The notes: generated from the letters alone by a model not told the origin. Counted from the stretch's first letter, positions 1 through 11,150 are shown. The stretch: 64,000 bases of DNA from Corticium candelabrum (GCF_963422355.1 NC_085103.1:1039731-1103730), one strand, 5' to 3'. Program-made: numbers and translations.

Positions 1-170
1 AATTACACCTTTTCTCGTCATTGGTCGGAATATCTTTATTTGCTTCTGCGCTAATCGAGTATAAATACTGTTGGTCAGTCATCTAACTATTTCTATACCC
101 TTAGCCCGGAAATCCGGGACTCTGGTAATGAAGTTGTGTTCTACTTCATTATATATGTGCATGTATGTAG

Positions 171-172
<2 letters not shown>

Positions 173-246
<74 letters not shown>
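173..246. repeat. (GT)n microsatellite
   Basis: Uninterrupted GT dinucleotide run of about 74 bases. It sits just left of a duplicated segment whose other copy (18.2-19.2 kb) also begins next to a GT run, so the microsatellite probably lay in the intron of the ancestral gene. The poly-Cys/Val reading frames across it are not genes. Confidence 0.97.
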
Positions 247-253
<7 letters not shown>

Positions 254-329
254 CACCCACCTTACACACGAGCACAACCTTCATACCACACAAAAATATT
301 AATTTTTTTGTCAATTACCTGAGTCATCT

Positions 330-1056
330 GTAGTGTCTTCTCTAGATCATGTGTATGCATGGGATCAGAATATCTATAGGTACAACTCCTACTTTTGTTT
401 TATGAGCTAGGAAACCAAGAACATGAAAACAAACTTAGAGTAGATCAATTAGTTTATCAAGTTCGACAGGTGTAAGTTCGGCATCATCTGAGTGTGTAGC
501 CTCTGGTGCTGCTGCTTGCCTATGTACGCCTCCACTGCAAGGTTCAGTTTCCTAAACACCAACAACAACAAAGTAAAGTCTTAATAAAAAAAGTGTACAA
601 ACACCTTAAATATACGGCGCGTGTACAAGCGAGCTGAGCTAGATGTCCATGCAGTACAGCAAATTCAATGAGTCAAGAAAGTTGCGGTGGTGCATCCTCT
701 CTAGAGAACAGAGATATTAACGGTACGTTTCGTTTTTTCTATGCTGCGTTAAAAGAAATCACAAAAAATTAGCTTCTCTTTTTGTGCTAATTCGTGTCAG
801 TAAAACTTTTTGACCGTCGCGCAATCGCGTATGAAACCGTCGTAAGGTACGCTGAGAGGGCGCATGGTCACTCGGCTCAGCTCTTACTGAGCTGCTTCTG
901 TACGTCCCACGCACTGCTTTGTGCAAGAAAACCATCCAATAAAAAATGTTTTTGAGCAGCGCAAGCGATTAATTAATTAATATCGTGACCATGACAGCAT
1001 CCAAAATCACGAGACTTTATGTCTGATTGATATCAACGACGTAGGTTCCACACTAT
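330..1056. repeat. Segmental duplication, copy A
   Basis: This stretch aligns in the same orientation with 18463-19197, with estimated 10-15% differences by eye. Shared landmarks include the block around 491-516 (matching about 18628-18653) and the block around 840-900 (matching about 18980-19040). It covers a linker exon and the intron separating it from a CARD exon. Homology ends about 25 bases beyond the CARD exon's splice donor, so the other copy lacks the CARD exon. Confidence 0.9.
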
Positions 1057-1375
1057 ATTTATATTTACACGTACGCTTACTTTCAGACCGTAGCATAACA
1101 GCCAAGGGCCCATATCCAACCTTGTCATCTTCCAATATATTACAAAAATTTGAAATGATCCAAGAGGCTTCTTTTCTAGCAATCCCAAACAAGCAGCGAA
1201 CCTTCTCTTCTTCTGTGTTCGGTTGCACTTTATCCACTGTCAAACGTCCGTCGGAATCAAGCAGTCTCGAGTAGCAGACATGGTCTAGTACAGTGCCGCT
1301 CACTTGTAATCTTGTAGTCAGATCGCTGTAACGTGGTCACATGTGACTTTGCCATTTACGATCAGCTGCAGACAT
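453..1375 (-). pseudogene. CARD-domain gene fragment with lost donor and stop codon
   Basis: On the minus strand a CARD-like exon runs 1375-1081. It starts MSAADRKW, contains LLDSDGRLTVDKVQPN and NFCNILEDD, and ends at a phase-1 donor GTAAGC. Codon 13 is TGA where the homologous exon at 13.05 kb has an arginine, so one CGA-to-TGA change explains the stop. A linker exon follows at about 551-453, encoding EATHSDDAELTP, with acceptor TTTAG. Its donor reads CTAATT instead of the GTAATT of the 18.6-kb copy, so splicing is probably lost. No Death exon is seen between 1 and 170. The family order CARD-linker-Death resembles CRADD/RAIDD adaptors. The CARD assignment rests on helix pattern and on alignment between copies in this window. 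Confidence 0.7.
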
Positions 1376-1610
1376 GTTTTGAAAGCGTCATGTACAGCTA
1401 ACCAAATGAAAAGATGAATACGTTGAGCGCCTAGGTTAAAAAAGAACCCGAACAATTACGAGGTTATCTCATCTCCGTTTACTTTATCTGTACTAATACT
1501 ATCTCATGTTTCCGTTGTCATATCTAGGCTGTTTGTGAAGACTCTATAGACGATCGTTTAATTAAGAAGCATGCATGCAGCTCTCCATTGGAATAACAGA
1601 GTTTATATAG

Positions 1611-1695
1611 CCTCGTACCAGACCCTCTCGCGCGTCGTGCCCGGTTCTCGTATAACACGAAAACGCTGGAGAGGGTCTGGGATCATACCGCCTAC
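1611..1695. repeat. Left terminal inverted repeat of helicase transposon
   Basis: Begins CCTCGTACCAGACCC and pairs with 6601-6685 on the opposite strand over about 85 bases. Subterminal sequence to about 1990 also matches the right end of the 23.7-24.9 kb element, for example a block around 1920-1960 and its reverse complement near 24560-24600. Confidence 0.93.
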
Positions 1696-2382
1696 TTTCT
1701 TCACCTAGTGTCACCCCACGTCATCTAAGTGTCACCCCACGTCACCAACGTCAATACTTTTATACTATTAGTTCATTATGCTGTAACAATACACCTTTCT
1801 ATCAAAGCAAATTAGGCATTACGCTATCTGTGATATCCCAGAACTGCATACATTCATTGTTTGTTTTTCGTTCGCCTATGCGACATGAAAACCGATTCAT
1901 TCACAGAGCGATCTCCTGAGTTCGATTCACGTTACCTGAAGCTGTAAGGTCCAATGTGATTTGATCACCAGTAGCCTGGAGTCTATGCATGCACTAAGCG
2001 CTGCTCTATGACTGTGCTAGGCTACAAGAACAATATGAGTCGGGAAGCTCATCAGGTAGAGTTCCAACGAAAGTGGTAATGAACAGCGTCAACTGTAGCT
2101 TTTTGGCCGCCGGAAAGGCAACGCTGTCTTCTGTGGATGTTGGCAAGCTAGTGCGCCTTGCCTTTGCATCAACTGTAGAGAGGAAAAAGCGCCAGAGTTC
2201 ACGGCTGCCGCTCATACGTTTACTGCTGTATCCGGAGAAAGAGTGATCATGAGGAAAGTCCAGCCAAACGTTCTTGCATACAAGAGTCATCAAGGGATAT
2301 TACATCACCGACCTCTGACCATCTACTACGAATTACACAATTAGAAGCTGAGCTCAAACGTGAAAAGAAGCGCGGACAAGAC

Positions 2383-4460
2383 TTGGAGGCTGAACTGCAA
2401 CAATCAATTATTGAGAGTCAATCTATCCAGTGGCATCAAGTAGATACAGAAATTAACGCAGAGCTGAATGCGCTACAGAGAGCTGGAGGAATCATGTCAA
2501 CAGGTCCAGGTGATGCAGCAGATGCATCTTCACTGACTGCAGACTTTAGTTTACATAATCTACACAGCCAATTGCTTACACACGCTCCCAAAATTACATC
2601 ACTGCTTTCCTCGATAGGCCAAACTAACACCACTACAGGACCAAAAGATATCTACAGCTTGGCAGCAGTCTGCTTACTAGCGAAGAAGGCAAGTGACAAG
2701 GTCAAAGGTTTTCAGCTTCTAGTTAGTTTAATGTTGGTTGCCAGGGCAACTAGTAAACAAGTCATTACTACTCTTAACCATATGGGTGTCTGCTTGTCAT
2801 ATAGTCAAACTTTAGGTATGTGGAAAACGCTGCAAAGGCAATAGAGCAGAACAGAGAGCTTCAACATGAAGACTGGATCGTTGCCTATGACAACATAAAT
2901 ATTGAGAAACGTGTCACCCATGAGAGACATGCCAGACATACAGAGGCATGAAACTTCACGAGCCGTTTGGCTGTCAAAGTAGCCAGACTCTCCCCACCTG
3001 ATTACAACACAACAGAATTACCACAATGCACTCGAGGAGATTTAGCTGTGGAAGACATTCTACCGAATGATGATGACGACAAAACATTTCACGAATCTGC
3101 TCAGACAAGAGTTCAGAAGGTACTCATACACAGGTTCAAATGCTGCAATTACCTTATAGCAAGACATCAATATGACAACCATGACCACCCAACAACAAAA
3201 TCTATTATCCACCCTACTGCAGTGATAGACATAGATGAAAGTTACACTGACAATAATGTTACTATTCTTGAATAATTTCAAAAAATGCTGGCGATAGATA
3301 ACACTGTTCAACAATGTGTTGTCGGTGACCAAGCGAATTGCAGGGCAATTCGTGCAGCTCGGCGAAGAAGGGTAGCAGATATTCCTTCAGCACGCCTCCT
3401 ATGGGCGAAAGAGAATCCTGGTGATTTCCACTTCGCATGGGAGTGCCTAAAAGTCATCTTCCTCATATTTTGGGAGTCACATGATTTTCCTGGCTTATTG
3501 GCTCATCTCAGCAAACTGATCAACCGAAGTGGAGTCACCGCTGCTGCAAAAAAAATTTCAACAATCCGATGAGTTCCTCAAACATGCATTAGAAGCACAT
3601 CTGACTGCATACCTCATCACCTTTCTCAATATATCTGCTACCTCAGATTTAATTGTACAAGATGCAACCATTATAACGAACTCATGGCTAGACGAAACAG
3701 CAGAGAGATTCGCCAATGACGTGCTAGTTATAGGAACAGATGAAGATGACCATGATGCAGACAACCTGTATAATTTCCATCGTTCTTTTCTGCTCATGGC
3801 CCTCCTTTATGAAGATTTGAGGAAAGCCATCAAGTACGAAGATGGCCCAAGAGTTATCCAACATTGGCGAATGTGGTTACTGTACTTCCTCGCAACAAAG
3901 AGAAGCAACTACAGCAATGAAGCAGCAAATCTCTTATTCAATCTGAAGGCTGACTTTTCCAAAAGGCTTGCTTACATAGTAACTGACAACAGAGCTGTTA
4001 ATGCTCTGGGCATACCTGGTCATGGGAAAGCAATAGACATGGCAGTAGACACCACAATGTTGTCATCAAAACAGCTTTACGATCTTCTGGTGGCAGTATC
4101 ACCCTCCATCATTTAAGAGTAATAAGCTTAGCATCTCAGCTATTACATGATGCTGCACTGTTATGCGATCAGGAAGTTCATGCTCCTCATGTAGGTACAA
4201 GGCATACAAGTACAAGTGCTGAAAAAGACATCCAAATGATGACATCCAATCTATTGGCCAGTCAAGTCACTTGTCGGATTCCCAAAAGAGAGTTGCCATC
4301 TAACAGACATTTCACAACACCAGAGAAAAAAGGATATGAAGTTGCCTTATCCAAGCAATGGATTGCAAAGTTTCTAATTAAGACAGACCTGAGAATTGAG
4401 GACAATGGGTCCACTGAAGACCATGAAGAAATTGATTTTCTTGATGACATACAGCTATGA
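2383..4460 (+). pseudogene. DUF6589-like transposon protein, frame-broken
   Basis: The coding signal runs through consecutive frames: 2383-2844 (coiled-coil start EAELQQSIIES), 2967-3275, 3285-3572, 3529-4116 and 4236-4460. The 3529-4116 part contains WRMWLLYFLATKRSNYSNEA and NRAVNALGIPGHGKAIDMAV. This resembles the DUF6589 C-terminal pattern of a Trp-rich helix followed by an N-x-x-G-G-P-G-like loop. DUF6589 proteins are common in invertebrate transposon-derived sequences, and here the protein is the best candidate for the element's transposase. Several frame changes and an internal stop make this copy non-functional as written. Codons may extend upstream to about 2030. I infer the transposase role from position only. 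Confidence 0.6.
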
Positions 4461-4527
4461 CAGAAATAGACACATGTACATAATATCGTAACTACTTGTA
4501 TTGAGAAACATAGCCTAAAGTGAGTTA

Positions 4528-6305
4528 CTAGTGATTTTTAATCTCTCCTAAAACATGTCTACAAGCTGAAGTGCTCCTTGTACCATCACTACTGATATTG
4601 GCTATAGTGCAAGGAATGTGAAACTCAATTAACTTAAAAACTGCTAAACTGAAGTCCCTTACAACTCCTAGTGACCTAACATCATTTTCTGATCGAATCT
4701 TATTACATTGTTTTGCTAGTTTATCAATCACTAACATGGATAAGACCCATCTAGTCCTCTCATTTTGTATCTTGTGCCACCTGCCGTCTTTCTAAGTTCA
4801 AGTAGTGCTTTCCTCAAAGGACCTCTCTGACTAGCACCAACACGACGTGATCTCAACGGTGCAGATCTGCATGGAATAGGAGGAAGTGGTAAGGTGCAAT
4901 CCACCTCTGGCTGAAAAATACGAGGTCGCTCATCAGATGCATTGCAGAAGGAACAGCGCAAATCACTATCAGGTAATGGCTCATCTGACTGCAAAATCTT
5001 GTAAACAAGAACTCTTCTCAAACAGACCTTATTTGAGGCAAGAGTCACAATTTCGTTGTTGCACACTGACAGCCTACGGTCCTGAGAGTGTGCCACAAAC
5101 CGAACAAGGCACAACCTTTGTGGATCTCTCCCTCCACGTCCAGCAAGTTGCACAAGCTCAGATCCACTGTCTGGCAAACCGAATAGAATAACTTCACTGA
5201 TGTCATCAATGTCCACACCAAGGCCAAACGCACTAGTAGCTACCATGACTCGCTGCTTGCCACACTTGAATTCTCCATAGTGTTGTGATCGCCCCTCAAG
5301 TGTCATTGTGGCATGGTATTGTCCTACTGTACCCCTGGTTATACTACTGCAGCTGTACACAAGATGAATATACACTTTATACAAAACATCCTTTGATCTG
5401 CAAAATAAAAGAGTTTTTGGAATATCTTTAGAATACTTTACAGAGGACAACATAGAAGCTAACAAGTGGAAGACTGACGAAATAGAGGTGGATGAATCCA
5501 AAGAAAAATATAAGTTTGGACGATTTAGAGATCCAAATACTAGAACATAGTCAGGCATATTCAGATGTTGGGTTACAGAAGTAATAAGGAAAAGTGGAGC
5601 TGTTGCTGAGAGAGCCATAATAGGGACAGTAGGCAGGCAAGAACGAATAAAACTTAGTTCCTTGTAAGAAGGTCTAAATGTAGACCCTCACTCTTCGATC
5701 AGATGTACTGCATCAATAGCAATAAAGGAGATTGCTGTCTTCAATTGCCTAGACAATGCGTTTCGCCAAAAACTTGATGTGATCGCTTCTGGAGACGTAT
5801 AAACTAGACAAACCACTGTTACCCACCATTGCCTGACCAAAAGATTGTCCAATACTATTCACTTAGTTTGTAATTGCTGGAAGAAATGTCTTTCAACAGT
5901 TTCTCGTCTGACAAGGACTCAATTCGTGTGACAAACACTCCCTTTTTTACCAGTTTGGCGACCTTGAATCATCCGGAGGCTAATAACTAAAGCAAACTGG
6001 CTGCTTCAAGCAACTACACCTACCTGATCATGCATCAATGATATCAGCGGGCTAATGATCACACACACTCCGTTCAAGAGAAGGGCAGGCAGTAGGTAGC
6101 ACAAAGACTTGCCGCCCGAAGTCTTTAGTCGAACAAACACATCCTTGTTTGAAAGAATCGCCTTGGAGGCCTCAAGCTGACATTCACGAAAACTATGGTG
6201 TCCAAATACGTCGGAAAGAACAGATTTCAGACCGAGTTCAAAATTCGCGCTTTCAGAAGCCATTTCGCGCTTTGTGAAGAGTCTGCGCACAGCTGTGCGG
6301 ATCAA
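4528..6305 (-). pseudogene. RecQ-family helicase of the TIR transposon, inactivated
   Basis: Exon 6305-6006 gives the RecQ N-terminal motifs: FRECQLEASKAIL, a Walker A reading TSGGKS, and ISPLISLMHDQV. The segment 5830-5640 gives motif II as IDAVHLIEE-stop-G where family members have DEAH..EWG, followed by FRPSYKEL. ORF 5618-4731 starts at motif III (MALSATAP) and includes LLFCRSK, VATSAFGLGVDI and QLAGRGGRD, then a Cys pair in the RecQ zinc region (RCSFCN). A final piece, 4737-4528, follows a frame change. Loss of the DEAH Asp-Glu pair, an in-frame TGA and the frameshift mean ATPase activity is not expected. Location inside TIRs argues for a transposon gene rather than a host RECQ gene. Confidence 0.85.
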
Positions 6306-6600
6306 GTACCCTATGCTATGTCAGAGACCTACCACTCTGGTACTAATAAAAAAGATTCTACCATTCCGTAACAGCCTACCCAAAGGGTTCCCACCTCCCA
6401 GCTAACCGTGTCTTGTACGTCTTCTGAAAACATCCTGCAGGTTGTTCAACGTAAGAGATATATTGGCGATCGCAGGAGAAACGCGTCCACGTCCAAGAGA
6501 CTTTCTCTGTGACACTTGAGAAAAGCACTTACACTAATCGTGTTATTAGCCCGAGGCTTTGTGACATACGAGCTAAGATGATCATCTAACAGCATAAACG

Positions 6601-6685
6601 GTAGGCGGTATGATCCCAGACTCTCTCCAGCGTTTTCGTGTTATACGGGAACCGGGCACGACGCGCGAGAGGCTCTGGTACGAGG
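6601..6685. repeat. Right terminal inverted repeat of helicase transposon
   Basis: Reverse complement of 1611-1695, ending GGTACGAGG. The following bases are CTAAG. The left flank ends TAG, so a palindromic TAGCC/GGCTA terminus is possible. Confidence 0.93.
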
Positions 6686-7244
6686 CTAAGTGTATACAAC
6701 AGACGATACAAATTAAAAAAATGGGCAATTAGTCATATAGTACTGGACATGGTTGATTTCTATGTATAGTCACTGGAGATTCCGTCTCTGTGCGCGCGAG
6801 TTGAATTCACATAATCTCTGGCAACCTTTGGATAAGTATTTGATGGGTGTATTACGGTATACTGTGGTCGTTAAGCCATTATTGCATCAACTGATAGAAT
6901 AGAAAGTTTAAATTTTAAAAGTAGGAGGTAATCTTAACTTTAAGTAGCTCAATTTACTTAATTAAACGTGACCGAAACAATCAAACTGCATGGAAATGCC
7001 GTCTACCACAGTTTTTCTCATGTAACATTTAGATAAATATCTCGAACAGTAGCTTTCGTTGGAATTCTATTAGTTTTATATACGCGTTATCAACAGCTTA
7101 CAGTGATTGATATACAGTCGTTTACGAAAATTCCAAAACAACGTTAGCTAAGAGACAAGGAATTGTGATAAGGGTCACAGCCCATTGTTTGTGCTCCCAT
7201 AAGCTAAAAGAGCTGCAACAATTATGAAAAGAGATGGCAGTTTC
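6686..7244. other. Intergenic stretch, no gene seen
   Basis: AT-rich sequence between the transposon end and the 3' end of the Death-domain exon. No long reading frame, domain match or repeat structure was recognised. Confidence 0.5.
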
Positions 7245-7379
7245 TCATCTTATAAAAACCCTTTCACATGCCTGTCTAACATCAACTTGTCTGCAAGCTT
7301 CCAAAAGTGCCTTCTTTGTTTGCTTGAAGCCCAGATGGATGCCAATTGGATACCAATAAGATCCTACCTTGTCAGCAAT
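7245..7379 (-). pseudogene. Death-domain exon with internal deletion
   Basis: The acceptor is a good polypyrimidine tract ending TTACAG. The exon reads IADKVGSYWYPIGIHLGF and then jumps to KQTKKALLEACRQVDVRQA before a TGA. The intact relative at 17938-18177 has about 33 residues between the LGF and the KALLDAC equivalents, covering helices 3-4 of the fold. The remaining domain probably cannot fold normally. Confidence 0.75.
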
Positions 7380-7610
7380 CTGTAAGGAAACAAAAAGAAA
7401 TTGAATTTGATCAGTGGTGATGATACCAAAACGTAACTAAAGTCTTAATTTCTGATTCTACATCTAGAGAACAGATTGGCCTGTTCCTCACAGCTCTAGA
7501 ACTTGGCACACGGTTTCTGCAAAGGCATAAATATAGGCATGAAGCAGTAAGGTGCTTGCATGCCTTCCATAGGAGAAATCGGCTTGTTACGTGTAAACTT
7601 TTATGATACA

Positions 7611-7725
7611 ATTTATATGTTTATTGCAGTTTTATTAATATTAATAATATATTTTATATAGTTGATTGTAGTTTTTATTAATATTAGTAATAATTTATAA
7701 ACAATTATAAATTTATATAAATTGC
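7611..7725. repeat. AT-rich low-complexity intronic sequence
   Basis: Runs of TTTATTAATATTAATAAT type within the intron between the Death exon and the membrane-segment exon. No coding content is visible. Confidence 0.7.
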
Positions 7726-8070
7726 CTCGGTTGGACTGTTTGGTGTAGCATTTTGTTAGTCTGTCTAGGGTTGTTTGACTGCTCTTTGCTTTACTCAAGA
7801 CGTTTTGAACAGCGCTGCTCAACAATAAATAACCAGCGGTGGCAAACGTCTATGTTTCACCAGCAGCGTCTAGATTCAATATCATCCAAACAGTAAGAGC
7901 ATTATATGCATAGACACGTAAATCAATTCATTAAGTAATTAAGTGTAGAGTCTTCTTTCTAGCTAAATCATACGTGTTTGCATGCATACGGGACTACGTA
8001 CGATTTGTTTTGTTTGTAATTTGTGCTAGTAAAAAGCAAGCAAAGGACACTAGAGTGTTGAAGCACTAAC

Positions 8071-8308
8071 CTTTCTAAGTCCAACAGATGTAACTTGGTC
8101 ATCGTCTGAGTCCGGAGTTAACGGTACTGCTGCTTTTTCACGAAATATAGCGATCTGCTGGTTTGTAGCTTTTATGATTACTGCAACGAAAACCGCCAGA
8201 GTTAGAAGAAACACTAAATTTGGCAGCACAGGTTTCTGTCGTCGCACATCGTCTTTTTGTCACTTGCAGTGTTGTCACCATTTGACCTTTCTTCCACGTT
8301 GGCATCCA
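8071..8308 (-). pseudogene. Linker exon with predicted transmembrane segment
   Basis: After the acceptor ATCTAG the frame gives VDANVEERSNGDNTASDKK, then shifts by one base at an A run and continues as RRQKPVLPNLVFLLTLAVFV with AVIIKATNQQ following. The hydrophobic stretch of about 18 residues looks like a single membrane helix, and PDSDDDQVTSVGLRK leads into the Death exon. Adding one base at the A run would make the exon phase 1-to-0, matching both neighbouring exons. The homologous linkers at 453-551 and 18587-18684 have no membrane segment. Confidence 0.65.
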
Positions 8309-8420
8309 CTAGATCGAAACTGAAATAAGCAGGTGCGGCATAAACTAGTCAAAACTCAAAATTGAATTTTCTTACCTTCGTCTTTGCCTTCTCCTGATCT
8401 CAGCCTTTTGGCTAGTTCTG

Positions 8421-8549
8421 TGTAGTAGTTTGGGGTTGTTTTGGGGGAGGCGTCTTGGGGCGCCGGCGCAGTACGAGAGACTAAGCTTGTTTGGCGAGTT
8501 TTATTGTGTTGTTGAGTTAGAGTGCTAACACACGAGTTTAGATACAACA
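8421..8549 (+). repeat. Gypsy 5' LTR
   Basis: 129 bp, TGTAGTAG to ATACAACA. Pairs with 12621-12746. The target repeat TTCTG lies immediately to its left. Confidence 0.95.
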
Positions 8550-8552
8550 TAT

Positions 8553-8563
8553 TGGCGACGAGG
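8553..8563 (+). promoter_or_regulatory. Primer-binding site of the Gypsy element
   Basis: TGGCGACGAGG starts three bases after the 5' LTR. It begins with TGG as expected for pairing to a tRNA 3' CCA end, and resembles the tRNA-Ser-type sites of Mag-like elements. The tRNA identity is a guess. Confidence 0.7.
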
Positions 8564-8576
8564 CAAAGAACAAAAC

Positions 8577-9291
8577 GTGACATCGATGTTCGGGAAAGTG
8601 GGGCCGTTTGATGGAACTCAAGATGAATGGGAACTCTACGTCGAACGACTAGATTTTTATTTTACGGCGAACAAGGTGACGGACAAAGACCAACGGAAGG
8701 CAGTGTTGTTGAGCGTATGTAGCGCTGAAACGTACAAACTCATCCGTCTCTTCTCGCACCACAGACACCGGATGCAGTCGACTATGACGACATCGTCGAG
8801 AGAGTCCAACATCACGTGAGACCAAAGCCTTTGTTATTCTGCAACGGGTTAGATTTAACAGTTGTAACAGGAAAGAATTTGAGTTTGTGGCGGATTTCGT
8901 GACGGAATTGCGTCGATTATGGACAGACTGTGCGTTTGGGGATACTCTCTCAGACATGCTAAGAGACAGACTGGAGTGCGGGATAAATGAAGAGAAGATT
9001 CAGCGGAGACTCTTGCAAGAAGTCAACTTGACAGTTGAGAACGCCCTACGAATTGCCCGAGCTATAGAAACAGCTGCGAAAAATTCGCTAGAAATGCAGC
9101 AAGGTGGTCTTACATCAACAACGAATCAAGCAGCAGTAGCAGTACATCAGACATCAAGTAGGAGGGACCATACACCAGAAAAGAGTAGGTGTTCCCGATG
9201 TTTGGGTTGGCATCTTCCCAAGCCATGTCGCTTCGAGACAGCAGAATTTAGGAAGTGCAATAAGCGGGGCCATATAGCGAGAGCGTGCTGA
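8577..9291 (+). pseudogene. Gypsy gag, frame-broken
   Basis: The first frame starts MTSMFGKVGPFDGTQDEW, a typical gag opening, and breaks near 8780. The second frame, 8887-9291, has the capsid-like helical region (DTLSDMLRDRLECGI) and ends with nucleocapsid zinc knuckles. The first knuckle is intact (CSRCLGWHLPKPC). The second lacks its first cysteine (FRKCNKRGHIARAC). Gag packages the element RNA in cytoplasmic particles. The frame break and lost cysteine indicate decay. Confidence 0.88.
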
Positions 9292-9339
9292 AGTCAGTCA
9301 AATCAACAAGGAGAATCAAAGACAGCCCACCAAATAAGC

Positions 9340-9592
9340 CAAGAAGAGGCCAGGAATCAGAAATGTTAGAGACGGCATGAACGCTGTACAGGTAGTGGGG
9401 CGTGGCAATAAAGTGAAGCCACTCAAGGTAAAAGTTGTGATAAACCAGCAGAAGGTGGAGATGGTGATAGACAATGGGGCAGCGGTAACTCTGGTGAATG
9501 AAGCTACGTTCAATGCAGTATGGTCTGAACGGAAGGCCCCGGTTTGCGTAGGCCACAAGTACAATTACGCACATATTCAGGGAAATCAATAA
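9340..9592 (+). pseudogene. Gypsy aspartic protease region
   Basis: The frame contains MVIDNGAAVTLV, the retropepsin active-site motif with Asn in place of the usual Thr or Ser (DNG rather than DTG/DSG). It ends at a stop shortly after. In the family this enzyme cleaves the gag-pol polyprotein. Confidence 0.8.
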
Positions 9593-9698
9593 CTTTGGTT
9601 TGTGAAACAGATGTGAAAGTGAGATATGGACAGCAAGTGGTTTTCCTGCCATTGATCATTGTCAAAGGCAAAGGTCCAAATTGTTCGGTAAAAAATGA

Positions 9699-11090
9699 AT
9701 GCAGACCCTAAAACTGAAATGGGAAGAGATATTCCATCTCCATATCACTGGTAGAACATCACACGAGGAAGGAAGGATTCAACATAAGGAGCTCATCACC
9801 AAATACCAGGAAGTATTCAAGGAGGAGATGAGACTACTGGAGGGTGCAACAGCATCGATAGCAATGAGACCTGATACCGCACCTCGGTTTTTCAAGCCTC
9901 GAAATGTACCATATGCGTACAAAGAGCTAGTAGAACAGGAGTTGATACGGTTGGAACAAGACGAAATTATAGAAGCCGTTCGATCCTCGGATTGGGCTGC
10001 TCCAGTAGTATCCGGTTCTGAAAAAGGACGGTTCAATCAGGATATGCGGTGACTTTAGGTTGACGATTACCCAGGCTGCCCCTTGTGAGAAATACCCACT
10101 GCCAAAGATCAATGATATATTTGCCTCTTTAACTGGAGGTCAGTTGTTCACCAAGTTAGATCTGAGCCAAACTTATCAGCAGGTGACACTTGATGAGACG
10201 TCGCAGAAGTACGTAGTCATAAATACTCACTTGAGGTTGTTCAAGTACAAACGCCTACCTTTTGGGGTGGCCTCGGGTCCAGCCATTTTTCAAATAGTAA
10301 TGGACACTCTTCTCCAAGATATCCCCATGACAGTGGTCTATTTAGGGGATATTCTAGTGACAGGAAGTTGTCTGGAGGAACATTTGCAGAACCTAGAAAT
10401 GGTACTACAACGTCTAGCCAACTCGGGATTGCGACTAAAGCTGGTTAAATGCGCGTTTTTGCAGAAATAAATCAGTTACTCAGGCCATACTATCAACAGC
10501 CAGGGGCTAGCCCCAGACAAGAAGAAGGTGATGGCTATTCAAGCTGCACCTGAACCCAAAACTGTTTCGGAATTTCGATCCTACTTGGGTATGATTAATT
10601 ACTATGGCCGGTTTTTACCGAAGATGGCTTCAAGGCTGGCTCCACTGTATCAGCTGTTGCACCAGAAGGTACGTTTGCAGTGGAAAGATGAGCATAAGGA
10701 AGCGTTCAGACGAGCAAAAGAGACTCTTCAGTCTAGTCAAGTGACGATACATTTCGAGCCAAGGAAGAAAGTCATCTTAGCCTGCGATGTCTCGCCGTAC
10801 GGGGTAGGAGCTGTGCTTTCACACAGACTACACGACGGTACTGAGCGACCAATCGCTTTTGCATCTAGGAGCTTGGCTGAAGCAGAAAGGAGATATGCGC
10901 AGATAGACCGCGAAGCACTCGCATTGCTGTTCGGAGTGAAGAAGTTCCACCAATACTTGAGTGGAAGAGCATTTAAAATCCTAACCGATCACAAGCCGTT
11001 GGTCTCGTTATTAGGAGAGAATAAGTGCGTGCCGCTGATGGCATCAGGAGCATCCAAAGTTGGGCAATAATGTTGTCTGGCTATCAATAT
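9699..11090 (+). pseudogene. Gypsy reverse transcriptase and RNase H
   Basis: RT motifs appear across 9699-10052 and 10060-10470: EQDEIIEAV, YPLPKINDIFASL, FTKLDLSQTYQQV and LPFGVASGPAIFQ. The catalytic YxDD box reads YLGD, so one of the two catalytic aspartates is replaced. A stop follows near 10470. Frame 10528-11070 holds the connection region and RNase H (ACDVSPYGVGAVLSH, DREALALLFGVKKF, TDHKPL), whose acidic residues are preserved. The copy is inactive as an RT. Confidence 0.92.
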
Positions 11091-11150
11091 AAACTACGTT
11101 ATTGACCAGGGACGACAAATGCCAACGCCGATGCACTCAGTCGGTTACCT

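Larger units (their letters stand above)
1611..6685. mobile_element. TIR DNA transposon with DUF6589-like and RecQ-like genes (Academ/AcademH-like)
   Basis: The element is 5,075 bp, bounded by inverted repeats of about 85 bp (1611-1695 and 6601-6685) with only a few mismatches. It carries two convergent decayed genes: a DUF6589-like protein on the plus strand and a RecQ-family helicase on the minus strand. A transposase plus a superfamily II helicase is the organisation described for AcademH elements, which is the best match I know, but this is inference. The termini could extend to TAGCC..GGCTA. No convincing target-site duplication is visible. A shorter relative lies at 23730-24913. Confidence 0.85.

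Noticed and set aside
71..333. Long poly-Val/Cys reading frames across the first GT run
   Set aside because: They are translations of a dinucleotide repeat, not proteins. The same holds for frames over the runs at 18.3, 25.8, 29.5, 33.4, 40.4 and 62.8 kb.
2006..2293. 95-residue minus-strand frame inside the helicase transposon
   Set aside because: No recognisable domain, and it lies antisense to plausible N-terminal coding of the DUF6589-like gene.
4731..6305. RecQ helicase considered as a host RECQ gene
   Set aside because: It is enclosed by 85-bp terminal inverted repeats, has no host-like flanking exons and is frame-broken, so a transposon origin is more likely.
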